From Mycobacterium sp. URHB0044 (GTDB lineage Bacteria > Actinomycetota > Actinomycetes > Mycobacteriales > Mycobacteriaceae): DNA of 64,000 nucleotides. Below, in pieces: positions 8,427 to 16,532 of the stretch; within the stretch, counting starts at the first letter, position 1; the number at the start of each line of letters is the position of its first letter. The stretch spans positions 219,223-283,222 of the forward strand of contig NZ_JIAW01000004.1 of assembly GCF_000620625.1 (NCBI RefSeq), read 5' to 3'. Position numbers and translations under genes: made by a program. The notes under the pieces are model-generated. The model was not told the origin of the DNA, ran no database searches, and worked only from the letters and a program-made list of their open reading frames with translations.

Positions 8427-9443
8427 GTGAAGGTTCCGTTCACCTGGAAGGTCACCGGCTGGTTCATGGTCGGCTGGTCGGCCGAGTACGACGTCGGTGC
8501 GGTGCGAGCCCTCAAGTACTTCGGCGAGGATCTGGTTGCCTATCGCGACGAGTCGCGCGAACTCCACGTCATGGAGGCGCATTGCCAGCATCTCGGCGCG
8601 CACATCGGGCACGGCGGCAAGGTCGTCGGCGACTGCGTGGAGTGCCCGTTTCACGGTTGGCGATGGGGGCCCGACGGCACCAACCGCTACATCCCGTACC
8701 AGCCGGACCGCCCGAACCGCGGGCTGAGGCTGCGCTCGTATCCTGTCAAGGAGCAGTACGGGTGCATCTTCATGTGGTACCACCCCGGCGGCGACCCGCC
8801 ACGCTGGGAACTGCCCGACATCTTCTTGAAGTTCCCGCAGTTCGAGACCGACCCCGACGCCTACTACCGGCCCTATCCGGAGTTCTCCAGCCGCGCCGAC
8901 GCCATCCCGGTGCACCCGCAGATCGTCGCCGAAAATGGGCCCGACAGCAGCCATTTCCGATACGTCCACGGCGCGACGGTGACACCGGTGTGCCTGGAGT
9001 GGGAGAACGTCGGCGAGGAGTGGCGATTCCTCACCGGTTGGCCCGACGCCCGCAGCGACGACCCGAACGAGATGGCCCTGCGCATCCACAGCCACTTCTC
9101 CGGGCTCGGATTCGCCATGAGCGCCTTCGAAGGCTCCTCGAACCACCGGCTGATCTTCGCCTGCACCCCCGTCGACGACGAGGTGTCGGACCTGTTCTAT
9201 TCGATCTGGTGGCCCAAGATTCCCGGCGAGACCTCGGACGTCCCGCCGGACCACGTGCGCGCGAAGGTCGAGAAGCAGTACCTCAAGACGGTGTGGGAAG
9301 ACTGCGACATCTGGCGCTACCAGAAATACGTCGAGCACCCCGCGCTGTCCAAGGTGGACGCGAAACCGTATATGGCCCTGCGGAAGTGGGCGACGCAGTT
9401 CTACGAGGTTCCCCCCGCCGTGCCGGTAGAGGCCCACGCATGA
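8427..9443 (+). CDS. Rieske non-heme iron oxygenase, oxygenase component
   Basis: A 338-residue oxygenase. The Rieske 2Fe-2S ligands are C53-x-H55 and C73-x2-H76. The mononuclear iron site is in ENGPDSSHFRYVHG (D and two H) in the C-terminal domain. The overall length and layout resemble KshA-type monooxygenases, which hydroxylate bulky alicyclic compounds, but the substrate is unknown. GTG 8427 is preferred to GTG 8412 because GGAGG sits at 8414-8418, 8 bp before it. The matching reductase and ferredoxin are not in the window. The gene leads an operon of four genes linked by ATGA overlaps and lies directly behind the operator at 8380-8398. Confidence 0.88.
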   Translation: MKVPFTWKVTGWFMVGWSAEYDVGAVRALKYFGEDLVAYRDESRELHVMEAHCQHLGAHIGHGGKVVGDCVECPFHGWRWGPDGTNRYIPYQPDRPNRGLRLRSYPVKEQYGCIFMWYHPGGDPPRWELPDIFLKFPQFETDPDAYYRPYPEFSSRADAIPVHPQIVAENGPDSSHFRYVHGATVTPVCLEWENVGEEWRFLTGWPDARSDDPNEMALRIHSHFSGLGFAMSAFEGSSNHRLIFACTPVDDEVSDLFYSIWWPKIPGETSDVPPDHVRAKVEKQYLKTVWEDCDIWRYQKYVEHPALSKVDAKPYMALRKWATQFYEVPPAVPVEAHA

Positions 9444-10060
9444 AACCCGACCTCGCCGACCTCGCCGCCCCCGCGCATACCGCGGTCATCACGCAGGAGT
9501 GCCAAGGCGCGGTGATGTCGCCCAACGCCGATCTTGCGGCCCTGGCCGCCGAAGCCCGTCGGGAGGCCCTGCCCAACATCGCCCGAATCGTTCCGTCGGC
9601 CCGCGCCGCGGGCGTGCGGGTCGTGCACTGTGTGGTGCAGCGGCGCCCCGACGGGCTCGGCTCGAACCACAACGCTCGCCTCTTCGCCGCAGCGGCCAAG
9701 GGGGTCGACGTCACACCGGGCAGCGAGGGAGCGACGCTGTTGCCCGAACTCGGCCCTGAGCCTTCCGATCTCGTCCTGGCCAGGTGGCACGGTCTCGGTC
9801 CGATGGGCGGTACCGACCTCGACGCGGTCCTGCGCAACCTCGGTGTGTCGACGATCGTCGCGGTCGGAGTGTCGCTCAACGTCGCGATACCGAACCTCGT
9901 CATGGACGCCGTCAACAAGGGCTACCGTGTGGTGCTGCCGCGCGACGCCGTCGCCGGAATCCCCGCCGAGTACGGTACGGCGGTGATAGAGAACAGCCTG
10001 TCGCTGCTGGCCACCGTGACGACCACCGACGAACTTCTCGCGGCCTGGAAGGTCCCATGA
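9440..10060 (+). CDS. Isochorismatase-fold protein without the catalytic triad
   Basis: A 206-residue isochorismatase/cysteine-hydrolase fold protein. Family active sites use Asp, Lys and Cys. By my alignment the Asp position is E20 (TQECQG), the Lys position is R115 (LARWHGLG) and the Cys position is A149 (GVSLNVAIPN); the GGTDLDAVLRNLGV segment is normal. Hydrolysis by the standard cysteine mechanism is therefore unlikely, so the protein may use another chemistry or be a binding partner. The ATG overlaps the Rieske stop (ATGA) and its stop overlaps the next start in the same way. Confidence 0.72.
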   Translation: MKPDLADLAAPAHTAVITQECQGAVMSPNADLAALAAEARREALPNIARIVPSARAAGVRVVHCVVQRRPDGLGSNHNARLFAAAAKGVDVTPGSEGATLLPELGPEPSDLVLARWHGLGPMGGTDLDAVLRNLGVSTIVAVGVSLNVAIPNLVMDAVNKGYRVVLPRDAVAGIPAEYGTAVIENSLSLLATVTTTDELLAAWKVP

Positions 10061-10659
10061 CGGAGACGCGCGGCTTCCCCGAGCTGAAACCCGTTGATGC
10101 GCCACCGGAATTGGAACGGTTCGCGGCAGCCGTGCGCCGCCTCCAGGATCTCGCCGTGTCGACCAACCCCGACGCCGACACGTGGTCCGCCGTGTCCGAG
10201 ACCATCGAACGCGCCTGCGCGGCACTCGAGCCGCACCAGGTACCCGACGGGCAGGCCCCGGCAGGACGCGCCATCAAACTGCCCGGACTTGGCCACCCTC
10301 TGATTCCCCCGTGGACGATCACCTCGTTCGACGAGGACGGGGTGACGATGGAGGGCAACTTCACCCGCTACCACGTCGGCGGCAACATGGCCGTGCACGG
10401 CGGCGTGATACCGCTGTTCTACGACTGGCATTTCGGCACGATCGTGTCGGCCGCCGGACGGCCCATCAGCCGCACCGCCTACCTCCACGTCGACTACCGC
10501 GCGGTCACACCGATCGACACACCGCTGATCAGCCGCGGACGCGTCGAACGCGTCGACGGCCGCAAGGCGTTCGTCACCGCGACCATGACTGACCCCGACG
10601 GCACCGTGTTGAGCGAGGCCAACGGCCTGATGATCAGGTTGCTCCCCCACCAGCCCTGA
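10057..10659 (+). CDS. Hotdog-fold thioesterase, PaaI type
   Basis: A 200-residue protein with a C-terminal hotdog domain (about residues 90-198): the YHVGGNMAVHGGVIPLFYDWHFG segment contains the HGG motif of PaaI-type acyl-CoA thioesterases, followed by TAYLHVDYRAVTPI. An N-terminal helical extension of about 85 residues precedes it. It probably hydrolyses an acyl-CoA formed by the adjacent ligase. It is coupled by ATGA to the isochorismatase-like gene and followed after 9 bp by the ligase gene. Confidence 0.8.
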   Translation: MTETRGFPELKPVDAPPELERFAAAVRRLQDLAVSTNPDADTWSAVSETIERACAALEPHQVPDGQAPAGRAIKLPGLGHPLIPPWTITSFDEDGVTMEGNFTRYHVGGNMAVHGGVIPLFYDWHFGTIVSAAGRPISRTAYLHVDYRAVTPIDTPLISRGRVERVDGRKAFVTATMTDPDGTVLSEANGLMIRLLPHQP

Positions 10660-10668
10660 AGGAGCACA

Positions 10669-12303
10669 ATGCAATTCACCGTTCCCGCCGTTCTCGACGC
10701 CGTCACGGCCGAGATCGGTGACCGCGTACTTCTGACCCAGGGCGATCGTCGCTATACCTACGCCGAAATCGTGGAACGGTCCAACCGCCTTGCGTCGTAC
10801 CTGCACTCGCGCGGACTGGGCTGTCACACCCCACGCGAGAAGCTGGCCGGCCACGACGTCGGCCAGGACCTACTCGGCATCTACGCCTACAACGGCAACG
10901 AGTTCGTCGAGTCGCTGCTCGGCTCGTTCCGGGCCCGCGTCGCGCCGTTCAATGTCAACTACCGGTACGTGAAGAACGAATTGCACTATCTGCTGGCTGA
11001 TTCCGGCGCAACGGCGCTGGTCTATCACGCCAGGTTCGCCCCGCGGGTCGCCGACGTCCTGCCGAACCTCCCGCACCTACGCGTACTCATCCAGATCGCC
11101 GACGACTCGGGCAACGATCTGGTGCACGGCGCGGTCGACTACGAGGCGGCGCTGGCCGCGTCCAGCCCGCAGCCACCGCCGGTGCAACCCTCGCCCGACG
11201 ACCTCTACGTGCTCTACACCGGCGGCACCACCGGCATGCCGAAGGGTGTGTTGTGGCGCCAGCACGACATCTTCATGACCTCGTTCGGCGGACGGGATAT
11301 CTACAGCGGCAAGGCCGCCGAGTCCTACGCAGAGCTCGCCGAGCGTGCGGCCGCTGGACCCGGCACCAAGCTGATGGTGCTGCCGCCACTGATTCACGGC
11401 GCCGCGCAGTGGGGCCTCATGACGGCACTGACCACGGGTCAGTCGGTGGTGTTCGCGTCGGTGGTCGACCACTTCGACGCCGACGACGTCGTCGCGACGA
11501 TCGAGCGCGAGAAGGTCATGGTGGCCACGGTGGTCGGCGATGCGATGGCCAGACCGTTGGCGGCCGCGATCGAGCGTGGCAGCGCCGACGTCTCGTCGCT
11601 GGCGGCGGTGGCCAACGGCGGCGCGCTGCTGACGCCGACCACCAAGCAACGGTTGATCGACGCCAAGCCCGGCCTGATCGTCATCGACGGTGTCGGCTCC
11701 TCCGAGACGGGCGCCCAGCTCACCCACATGTCCGCGCCGGGCGCCGTGTCGACCGGCACGTTCAAGCCGGGTCCGGACACCTGCGTCGTCTCCGAGAACC
11801 TCGACGGTGTCCTGAAACCGGCGCACGACGGCATGGGCTGGCTGGCGCAGCGCGGGTATGTTCCGTTGGGCTACAAGGGCGATGCCGCGAAGACCGCGGC
11901 GACGTTCCCCGTCGTCGCCGGAGTCCGCTACGCCGTGCCTGGCGACCGGGCGCGCCATCTCGCCGACGGCAACATCGAGCTGCTCGGCCGCGACTCGGTG
12001 ACCATCAACTCGGGCGGGGAGAAGATCTTCGCCGAGGAGGTCGAGACGGCGATCGCGTCGCACCCCGCGATTGCCGACGTCGTGGTGGCCGGCAGGCCCA
12101 GCGAGCGTTGGGGGCAGGAGGTCGTCGCCGTGGTCGCACTCGCCGAGGGAGCGTCTGCCGATGCCGAGGAATTGATCGCCCACGCCGCGAAGTCGGTGGC
12201 GCGCTACAAGTTACCCAAGGTCGTCGTGTTCCGTCCGGTCATCGAACGCAGTCCGGCGGGCAAGGCCGACTACCGGTGGGCGCGCGAACAAGCCAGCACC
12301 TGA
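10669..12303 (+). CDS. Acyl-CoA synthetase (FadD type)
   Basis: A 544-residue ANL-superfamily ligase. The P-loop is YTGGTTGMPKGVLWR, the A5 motif is GVGSSETG, the A7-A8 hinge region is around GRDSVTINSGGEKIFAEEVE, and the catalytic lysine is in SPAGKADYRWA near the C-terminus. It activates a carboxylic acid to acyl-AMP and then acyl-CoA. The TGMPKGVLWRQ signature is typical of mycobacterial FadD19-like synthetases, which act on steroid side-chain acids, so a bulky carboxylate is plausible. AAGGAG sits 5 bp before the ATG. It is a close paralogue of the ligase at 28497-30110 and ends the Rieske operon. Confidence 0.88.
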   Translation: MQFTVPAVLDAVTAEIGDRVLLTQGDRRYTYAEIVERSNRLASYLHSRGLGCHTPREKLAGHDVGQDLLGIYAYNGNEFVESLLGSFRARVAPFNVNYRYVKNELHYLLADSGATALVYHARFAPRVADVLPNLPHLRVLIQIADDSGNDLVHGAVDYEAALAASSPQPPPVQPSPDDLYVLYTGGTTGMPKGVLWRQHDIFMTSFGGRDIYSGKAAESYAELAERAAAGPGTKLMVLPPLIHGAAQWGLMTALTTGQSVVFASVVDHFDADDVVATIEREKVMVATVVGDAMARPLAAAIERGSADVSSLAAVANGGALLTPTTKQRLIDAKPGLIVIDGVGSSETGAQLTHMSAPGAVSTGTFKPGPDTCVVSENLDGVLKPAHDGMGWLAQRGYVPLGYKGDAAKTAATFPVVAGVRYAVPGDRARHLADGNIELLGRDSVTINSGGEKIFAEEVETAIASHPAIADVVVAGRPSERWGQEVVAVVALAEGASADAEELIAHAAKSVARYKLPKVVVFRPVIERSPAGKADYRWAREQAST

Positions 12304-12319
12304 GGTGCTTGATTCGCCT

Positions 12320-12362
12320 GCACTTCAGCCGGTCCACTCACCCCGCAATCGGGCTGTAGTGC
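12320..12362. repeat. Inverted repeat just past the ligase stop
   Basis: GCACTTCAGCC (12320-12330) pairs with GGCTGTAGTGC (12352-12362) at 10 of 11 positions around a 21-bp loop. It begins 17 bp after the ligase stop codon and may act as a terminator or mRNA 3' stabiliser. Confidence 0.55.
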
Positions 12363-12366
12363 AAAT

Positions 12367-12423
12367 GCCCGCCTCTGAGCGACTTCTCGTCGACAGGCGC
12401 ACGAAAGTCGCTCGTACGTGGGC
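12367..12423. repeat. Palindromic element of the AGCGACTT family, copy 1
   Basis: An inverted repeat from GCCCGCCTCTGAGCGACTT to AAGTCGCTCGTACGTGGGC, continuing into GGCAATTCCA. The right half and its flank (GCACGAAAGTCGCT, then GTGGGCAATTCCA, then CGCCCAG) recur almost exactly at 50984-51030, about 38.6 kb away, and a third, worse copy lies at 12658-12708. Confidence 0.7.
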
Positions 12424-12498
12424 AATTCCAGCACCACTCCGCCCAGGGTCGTGCACTAAGCGCCCCGTCGCGAAGCAATACCCGTTTGTCCGCCTCAC

Positions 12499-12566
12499 TC
12501 GGAAACAGTGCGAATGCCCAGGTCGCCGGTGTTCGGCGAACCTGCGCATTCGGCCGCGCTTTCCGA
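12499..12566. repeat. 68-bp compound imperfect palindrome
   Basis: The outer stem is TCGGAAA/TTTCCGA. The inner stem is CGAATGCCCAGGTCGCCG (12511-12528) against CGGCGAACCTGCGCATTCG, with one mismatch and one bulge and a 5-bp loop GTGTT. It could form a long hairpin in RNA or DNA. Confidence 0.6.
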
Positions 12567-12596
12567 CCTCCACACCGGGCGCAGCGCGACTGTGAG

Positions 12597-12631
12597 CCTG
12601 ACGAGATTTGAGCCCGGATTGTCTCGTCAGG
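12597..12631. repeat. Perfect 10-bp inverted repeat
   Basis: CCTGACGAGA (12597-12606) and TCTCGTCAGG (12622-12631) are exact reverse complements with a 15-bp loop. No T-run follows. Confidence 0.6.
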
Positions 12632-12657
12632 AGCACACTCGCGTAGCCCCCTCAACG

Positions 12658-12708
12658 CTCACAGCGGCTTTCGGCTGGATCCGTTCTAGAAGTCGCTGTG
12701 AGGTGGGC
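12658..12708. repeat. Palindromic element of the AGCGACTT family, copy 2 (degenerate)
   Basis: CTCACAGCGGCTTTCG at the left and AGAAGTCGCTGTGAGGTGGGC at the right form an imperfect inverted repeat. The right half matches the stem of the copy at 50953-51008. Confidence 0.5.
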
Positions 12709-12779
12709 AAAGGCGCTCACTCCTGTGCCGGTGACTCATGTGGCATGCGATTTCGGACCGGTCGCGCTCCCCACTACTC

Positions 12780-14282
12780 CTAGCCCGTACCCGCCCCGTG
12801 CGCCTTCAGCCGCCGATTGGTGCGGCGGCGGGCCATCCGCAGCGAGAAGTCTGCGTACGCCTTCATCGGCCGGCGGAACGGTGGCGACGCCGACCCGGTG
12901 ATGCTGAACGGCAGGTCGGTGCCCACCACCGACCGCTGGTGGCTGAACGTGTCGAAGCCGGCCTTGCCGTGATAGGCGCCCATGCCACTACGGCCGACGC
13001 CACCGAACGGCGCCGCCGACGGGATCATCTGCGCCGCAAAGTCGTTGCGGGCCACGCCCCCGCTGCGGGTATTGCGCACGAAGTCGCGGAAGTGGTCACT
13101 CTCCGGCCCGTACCAGTACGCCACCAGGGGCGCCGGCCGTTCGTTGACGTAGTCGATGACGTCGGCGAGCCGGGAGTACTCCATGACGACGAGCACCGGA
13201 CCGAAGATCTCCTCGCTGGCGATCTTCATCCGGTCGTCGACGCCGCGCACGATGGTCGGTGCGATCTTGCGGCTGGCGCGGTCGGGTAGCGACTCGCGGC
13301 CAGGTGCGACGGCCTCGACCTGGGCTCCGTTCGCCCGGGCGTCGTCGATCAGGCCGAGCACCCGGTCGAAGTTGGCGTCGTTCACCGACGAGCAGTAATC
13401 GTCGTTGGACACGATGGCGGGGAACATCCCGCGCAGCGTCTCGCGCGCGACGTCGACGAACGTCTCGACCCGATCGTCGGGCACGAACACGTAATCCGGG
13501 CAGACACATACCTGGCCTCCGTTGACCATGCGCGCCTGGGCGATTCGCGTCGCCGAGCGCCGGAGGTCGGCGTCGGGCGCCACCACCACCGGGTTCTTCC
13601 CACCGAGCTCCAGCGTCACCGGAACCAGATTCTGCGCGGCCGCCCGCTGCACCATGGCGCCGACGGACGGCGAGCCGGTGAAGAACAGATGGTCGAAAGG
13701 CAGCTCGGCAAACGCCGCGGCGACGTCCGGACCGCCTGTCACGACCTGGAGCTCGTCGGATCCGAAGTACCGCGGCGCGACGCGCTTCATCAGCTCGGCG
13801 GTGCGCGGTGTCACCTCCGACATCTTGATCATCACGCGGTTGCCCGCCGCGAACGCCGCGGCCGCGGGCAGCACCACGAGGTTGAGCGGAAAGTTCCACG
13901 GCCCGATGATTCCGACCACCCCCAGGGGCGTCGACTCGATCTGGGCCTTCAACCCGAACAGCCGTCCGCCGCGCATGATCCGTTGGGGTCGCATCCATTC
14001 GGCGACGTGGGCACGGGTGTGTTCGATCACGGGGATGATGCCCACGATCTCGGTGAACAGGGACGCGGCCGGCGACCGGGTGCCGAAGTCGGCAGCCATC
14101 GCGCCGACGAACGCATCGGTGTTGTCCAACACCAGCGCCAGCAGCCTGTCGATGCGGTTGCGGCGTTCCGCAGCGGTCGGCGGCCCGGCCGCCACGAACG
14201 CCTGCCGCTGCCGGTCGAGGGTGCCGCGCAGGTCGGTGCGAAGCCGCTCAACCGTGTCGACGCCGTCCTCCGTCGTACTCAT
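12780..14282 (-). CDS. Aldehyde dehydrogenase, coniferyl-aldehyde/class 3-like
   Basis: A 500-residue NAD(P)-dependent aldehyde dehydrogenase. The general base is E225 in LELGGKN and the nucleophile is C259 in GGQVCVCPDY, 34 residues apart as the family requires. IGPWNFPLNLVVLP, FTGSPSVGAMV and the GQVCVCPDYVFVP pattern place it with class 3 / coniferyl-aldehyde dehydrogenases, which take medium or aromatic aldehydes. No membrane anchor is seen at the C-terminus. The gene is divergent from the P450, with the operator at 14372-14390 between them, so the two are likely co-regulated. Confidence 0.88.
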   Translation of the reverse strand: MSTTEDGVDTVERLRTDLRGTLDRQRQAFVAAGPPTAAERRNRIDRLLALVLDNTDAFVGAMAADFGTRSPAASLFTEIVGIIPVIEHTRAHVAEWMRPQRIMRGGRLFGLKAQIESTPLGVVGIIGPWNFPLNLVVLPAAAAFAAGNRVMIKMSEVTPRTAELMKRVAPRYFGSDELQVVTGGPDVAAAFAELPFDHLFFTGSPSVGAMVQRAAAQNLVPVTLELGGKNPVVVAPDADLRRSATRIAQARMVNGGQVCVCPDYVFVPDDRVETFVDVARETLRGMFPAIVSNDDYCSSVNDANFDRVLGLIDDARANGAQVEAVAPGRESLPDRASRKIAPTIVRGVDDRMKIASEEIFGPVLVVMEYSRLADVIDYVNERPAPLVAYWYGPESDHFRDFVRNTRSGGVARNDFAAQMIPSAAPFGGVGRSGMGAYHGKAGFDTFSHQRSVVGTDLPFSITGSASPPFRRPMKAYADFSLRMARRRTNRRLKAHGAGTG

Positions 14283-14371
14283 CTGCCTGCCGCCCTCCGG
14301 GTCAGCGGACCGACGTCAGCGGCCCCGCACATGGCTATCGTAATGGTCTTCGGTAAGCCTGACGGGTAGGA

Positions 14372-14390
14372 TACTGTAATAATTACAGTA
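14372..14390. promoter_or_regulatory. Palindromic operator, copy 2 of WACTGTAA-N3-TTACAGTW
   Basis: TACTGTAATAATTACAGTA, perfect 8-3-8 repeat, in the 166-bp gap between the divergent aldehyde dehydrogenase (start 14282) and P450 (start 14449) genes. Confidence 0.82.
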
Positions 14391-14448
14391 GGAATGTGGA
14401 TAGGAACGTGTAGCGACGCTGCCCGGCCTGAGATGCGGGAGAGGTGCG

Positions 14449-15660
14449 GTGGAATCCCAACTTCGGGCCGACCGGTCGGCCGAGGAACGCGCCAACTTCC
14501 TCCGCGACCCGTATCCATACTTCGCCGCCAAGCGTGCGGAGGCCGGCGTGTTCCGCGGCACCGTGATGGACTACTCCAAGACGCCGGAGCACATGCGGCC
14601 CACGCAGACCTACGCGGCCATGTCGTTCGACGCGGTGAACACCGTGTTCCGGGATGGCAAGTCGTTCAACTCGGCGATGTACGACGCGACGATCGGGCTG
14701 TTCATCGGTCCCACCATCCTGGCCATGGGCGGTACGACGCACCGTGAGCACCGGAACCTGGTTTCCGCTGCCTTCAAGTCGAAGTCGTTGGTGCGCTGGG
14801 AGCCCGAGATCGTCCGCCCGATCGTCAACGCGCTCATCGACGAGTTCGTCGACTCCCGTGAGACGGATCTGATCAAGCAGTTCACCTTCGAGTTCCCCAC
14901 CCGGGTCATCGCCAAGCTGTTGGGTCTGCCCGAAGAGGACCTGCCGATGTTTCGCAAGTGGGCGGTGGACCTGATCAGCTACACCGTCAGGTACAAGCAG
15001 GCGTTCGAATCGTCGGCGGCACTGAAGGACTACTTCCTCGTACAGATGGACAAGCGCAAGTCTCATCCGACCGACGACATCATCGGCGACCTCGTCACCG
15101 CCGAGATCGACGGCGAGAGACTCAGCGACGAGGCCATCTACTCCTTTCTGCGTCTGCTGCTTCCCGCGGGCCTGGAGACCACCTACCGGTCGTCGGGCAA
15201 CCTGCTCTACCTGTTGCTCACCCATCCCGACCAATTCGACGCCGTGCAGGCCGACCACGGGCTCATCGGCCCCGCCATCGAAGAGGGGTTGCGGTTCGAG
15301 ACTCCGCTGACCACCGTGCAGCGGTTCACGTCCGAGGACACCGAACTCGAAGGCGTCGAGATCCCGGCACAGTCGGTGGTCGACGTCTGCATGGGGTCGG
15401 CAAACCGGGACGAGAACCGGTGGGAACGTCCCGAAGAGTTCGACATCTTCCGCAAGCGCACGCCGCACATCACCTTCGCGGCAGGCGAACACACGTGTCT
15501 CGGCCTGCATCTGGCGCGGTTGGAGACCCGCGTCGCCGTCGAGTGCCTTCTCACGCGGATGACCAATCTGCGGTTGCTCGACCAGGACGATCCGCACATT
15601 CACGGTCAGCCGTTCCGCTCACCGAACGTGCTGCCGGTCGCCTTCGACGGCGTGACGTGA
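14449..15660 (+). CDS. Cytochrome P450
   Basis: A 403-residue soluble bacterial P450. The heme-binding loop is FAAGEHTCLG with C350 as the thiolate ligand. The I-helix motif is AGLETT and the K-helix ExxR is in EEGLRF. It would insert oxygen into an organic substrate with electrons from a ferredoxin; no ferredoxin or ferredoxin reductase gene is in the window. The I-helix has Glu where many P450s have Asp or Glu before Thr, so oxygen activation looks intact. The start GTG at 14449 follows GGGAGAGG. The promoter carries the operator at 14372-14390. Confidence 0.92.
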   Translation: MESQLRADRSAEERANFLRDPYPYFAAKRAEAGVFRGTVMDYSKTPEHMRPTQTYAAMSFDAVNTVFRDGKSFNSAMYDATIGLFIGPTILAMGGTTHREHRNLVSAAFKSKSLVRWEPEIVRPIVNALIDEFVDSRETDLIKQFTFEFPTRVIAKLLGLPEEDLPMFRKWAVDLISYTVRYKQAFESSAALKDYFLVQMDKRKSHPTDDIIGDLVTAEIDGERLSDEAIYSFLRLLLPAGLETTYRSSGNLLYLLLTHPDQFDAVQADHGLIGPAIEEGLRFETPLTTVQRFTSEDTELEGVEIPAQSVVDVCMGSANRDENRWERPEEFDIFRKRTPHITFAAGEHTCLGLHLARLETRVAVECLLTRMTNLRLLDQDDPHIHGQPFRSPNVLPVAFDGVT

Positions 15661-15665
15661 GTTGA

Positions 15666-16514
15666 CTACCCCTTCCAGGGTACCGACTTGACGAAACCGC
15701 CTGCATCGATCCGTAATTGGGTGCCGGTGATGTAGCGGGAGCTGTCACTGGCGAGGAACACCACGGCGTCGGAGACGTCCTGCGGCTCGATGTAGGGCAC
15801 CGGCATGGCTTGCATCATCGAGAACGTCGCCTCGGCGTCCTCGCGGGTGGGTGAGGCGAGGTCCGGCCGGAACACCTGGTACATGCCGTCGTTCTGCAGC
15901 ATGTCGGTGTTCACGTTGGTGGGATGGACCGCGTTGACCCGGATCATCCGCTTGGCCAGTTGGATCGACAGGTCGTTGACGTAGCGGGCGACGATCTGCT
16001 TGGCGAAGCTGTAGGCGGACCCGCCGGGACCTTGGCTCGTCGAGCTACCCAACTGCGCGGCAAGCGATCCCGTCGCGATGATCGATCCGCCGTCGCTGAT
16101 GTGGGGCAGGCTGGCCTGGATCACGTTGAAGACGCCCACCAGATCGGTGTCGATGGTGTCCGACCACGACTGGATGGTCTGGTTCTTGCCCATGGCGCAG
16201 ATGCCGGCATTCGCCACCACGATGTCCAGGCCGCCGAGTTCGGCGACGCCGTCGGCGATGGCCTTCCACACGGCGCTGCGCTCGCGGACGTCGACGATCG
16301 CGGTGTGACACCGCACCGCTTGCTTCTCCACCATGCGCGCCGTCTCGTCGAGGTCCTCCGGCCGCGACAGCGGGTAGGTGTTGCCCTCGAGGTCCGCGCA
16401 GATGTCGAGGGCGATGATGCTCGCGCCTTCGGCGGCCAGGTTCACCGCGTGTGAGCGGCCCTGTCCACGTCCGGCGCCCGAGACGACCGCGATCTTGTTG
16501 TCCAGCTTGCCCAT
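15666..16514 (-). CDS. Mycofactocin-coupled SDR oxidoreductase
   Basis: A 282-residue SDR. The N-terminal SGAGRGQGRSHAVNLAAEG and the IALDICADLEG strand are characteristic of the subfamily whose members keep NAD bound and hand electrons to mycofactocin (TIGR03971 type). The NAG motif is VANAGICAMG and the active-site tyrosine-lysine pair is YSFAK. A catalytic serine is in ATGSLAAQL. It probably oxidises an alcohol. GAAGGA precedes the ATG. It lies 18 bp downstream of an aldehyde dehydrogenase on the same strand, so alcohol-to-acid oxidation by the pair is a reasonable inference. Confidence 0.85.
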   Translation of the reverse strand: MGKLDNKIAVVSGAGRGQGRSHAVNLAAEGASIIALDICADLEGNTYPLSRPEDLDETARMVEKQAVRCHTAIVDVRERSAVWKAIADGVAELGGLDIVVANAGICAMGKNQTIQSWSDTIDTDLVGVFNVIQASLPHISDGGSIIATGSLAAQLGSSTSQGPGGSAYSFAKQIVARYVNDLSIQLAKRMIRVNAVHPTNVNTDMLQNDGMYQVFRPDLASPTREDAEATFSMMQAMPVPYIEPQDVSDAVVFLASDSSRYITGTQLRIDAGGFVKSVPWKG

Positions 16515-16532
16515 TCGTTCGTGTCCTTCGAT

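Larger units (their letters stand above)
12304..12779. other. 476-bp non-coding region dense in inverted repeats
   Basis: No convincing gene is present; the short open frames here lack ribosome-binding sites and family motifs. It separates convergent genes (ligase + and aldehyde dehydrogenase -). It holds at least five inverted repeats: 12320-12362, 12367-12423, 12499-12566, 12597-12631 and 12658-12708, listed separately where clear. Their stems could end transcription from both sides, but none is followed by a T-run. Confidence 0.75.

Noticed and set aside
12304..12779. Possible CRISPR-like array
   Set aside because: The repeats are palindromes of different sequence without regular spacers or direct repetition, and no cas gene is present.
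12305..12783. Several 60-105 codon open frames in the gap after the ligase
   Set aside because: They overlap one another on both strands, have no ribosome-binding sites and coincide with inverted repeats.
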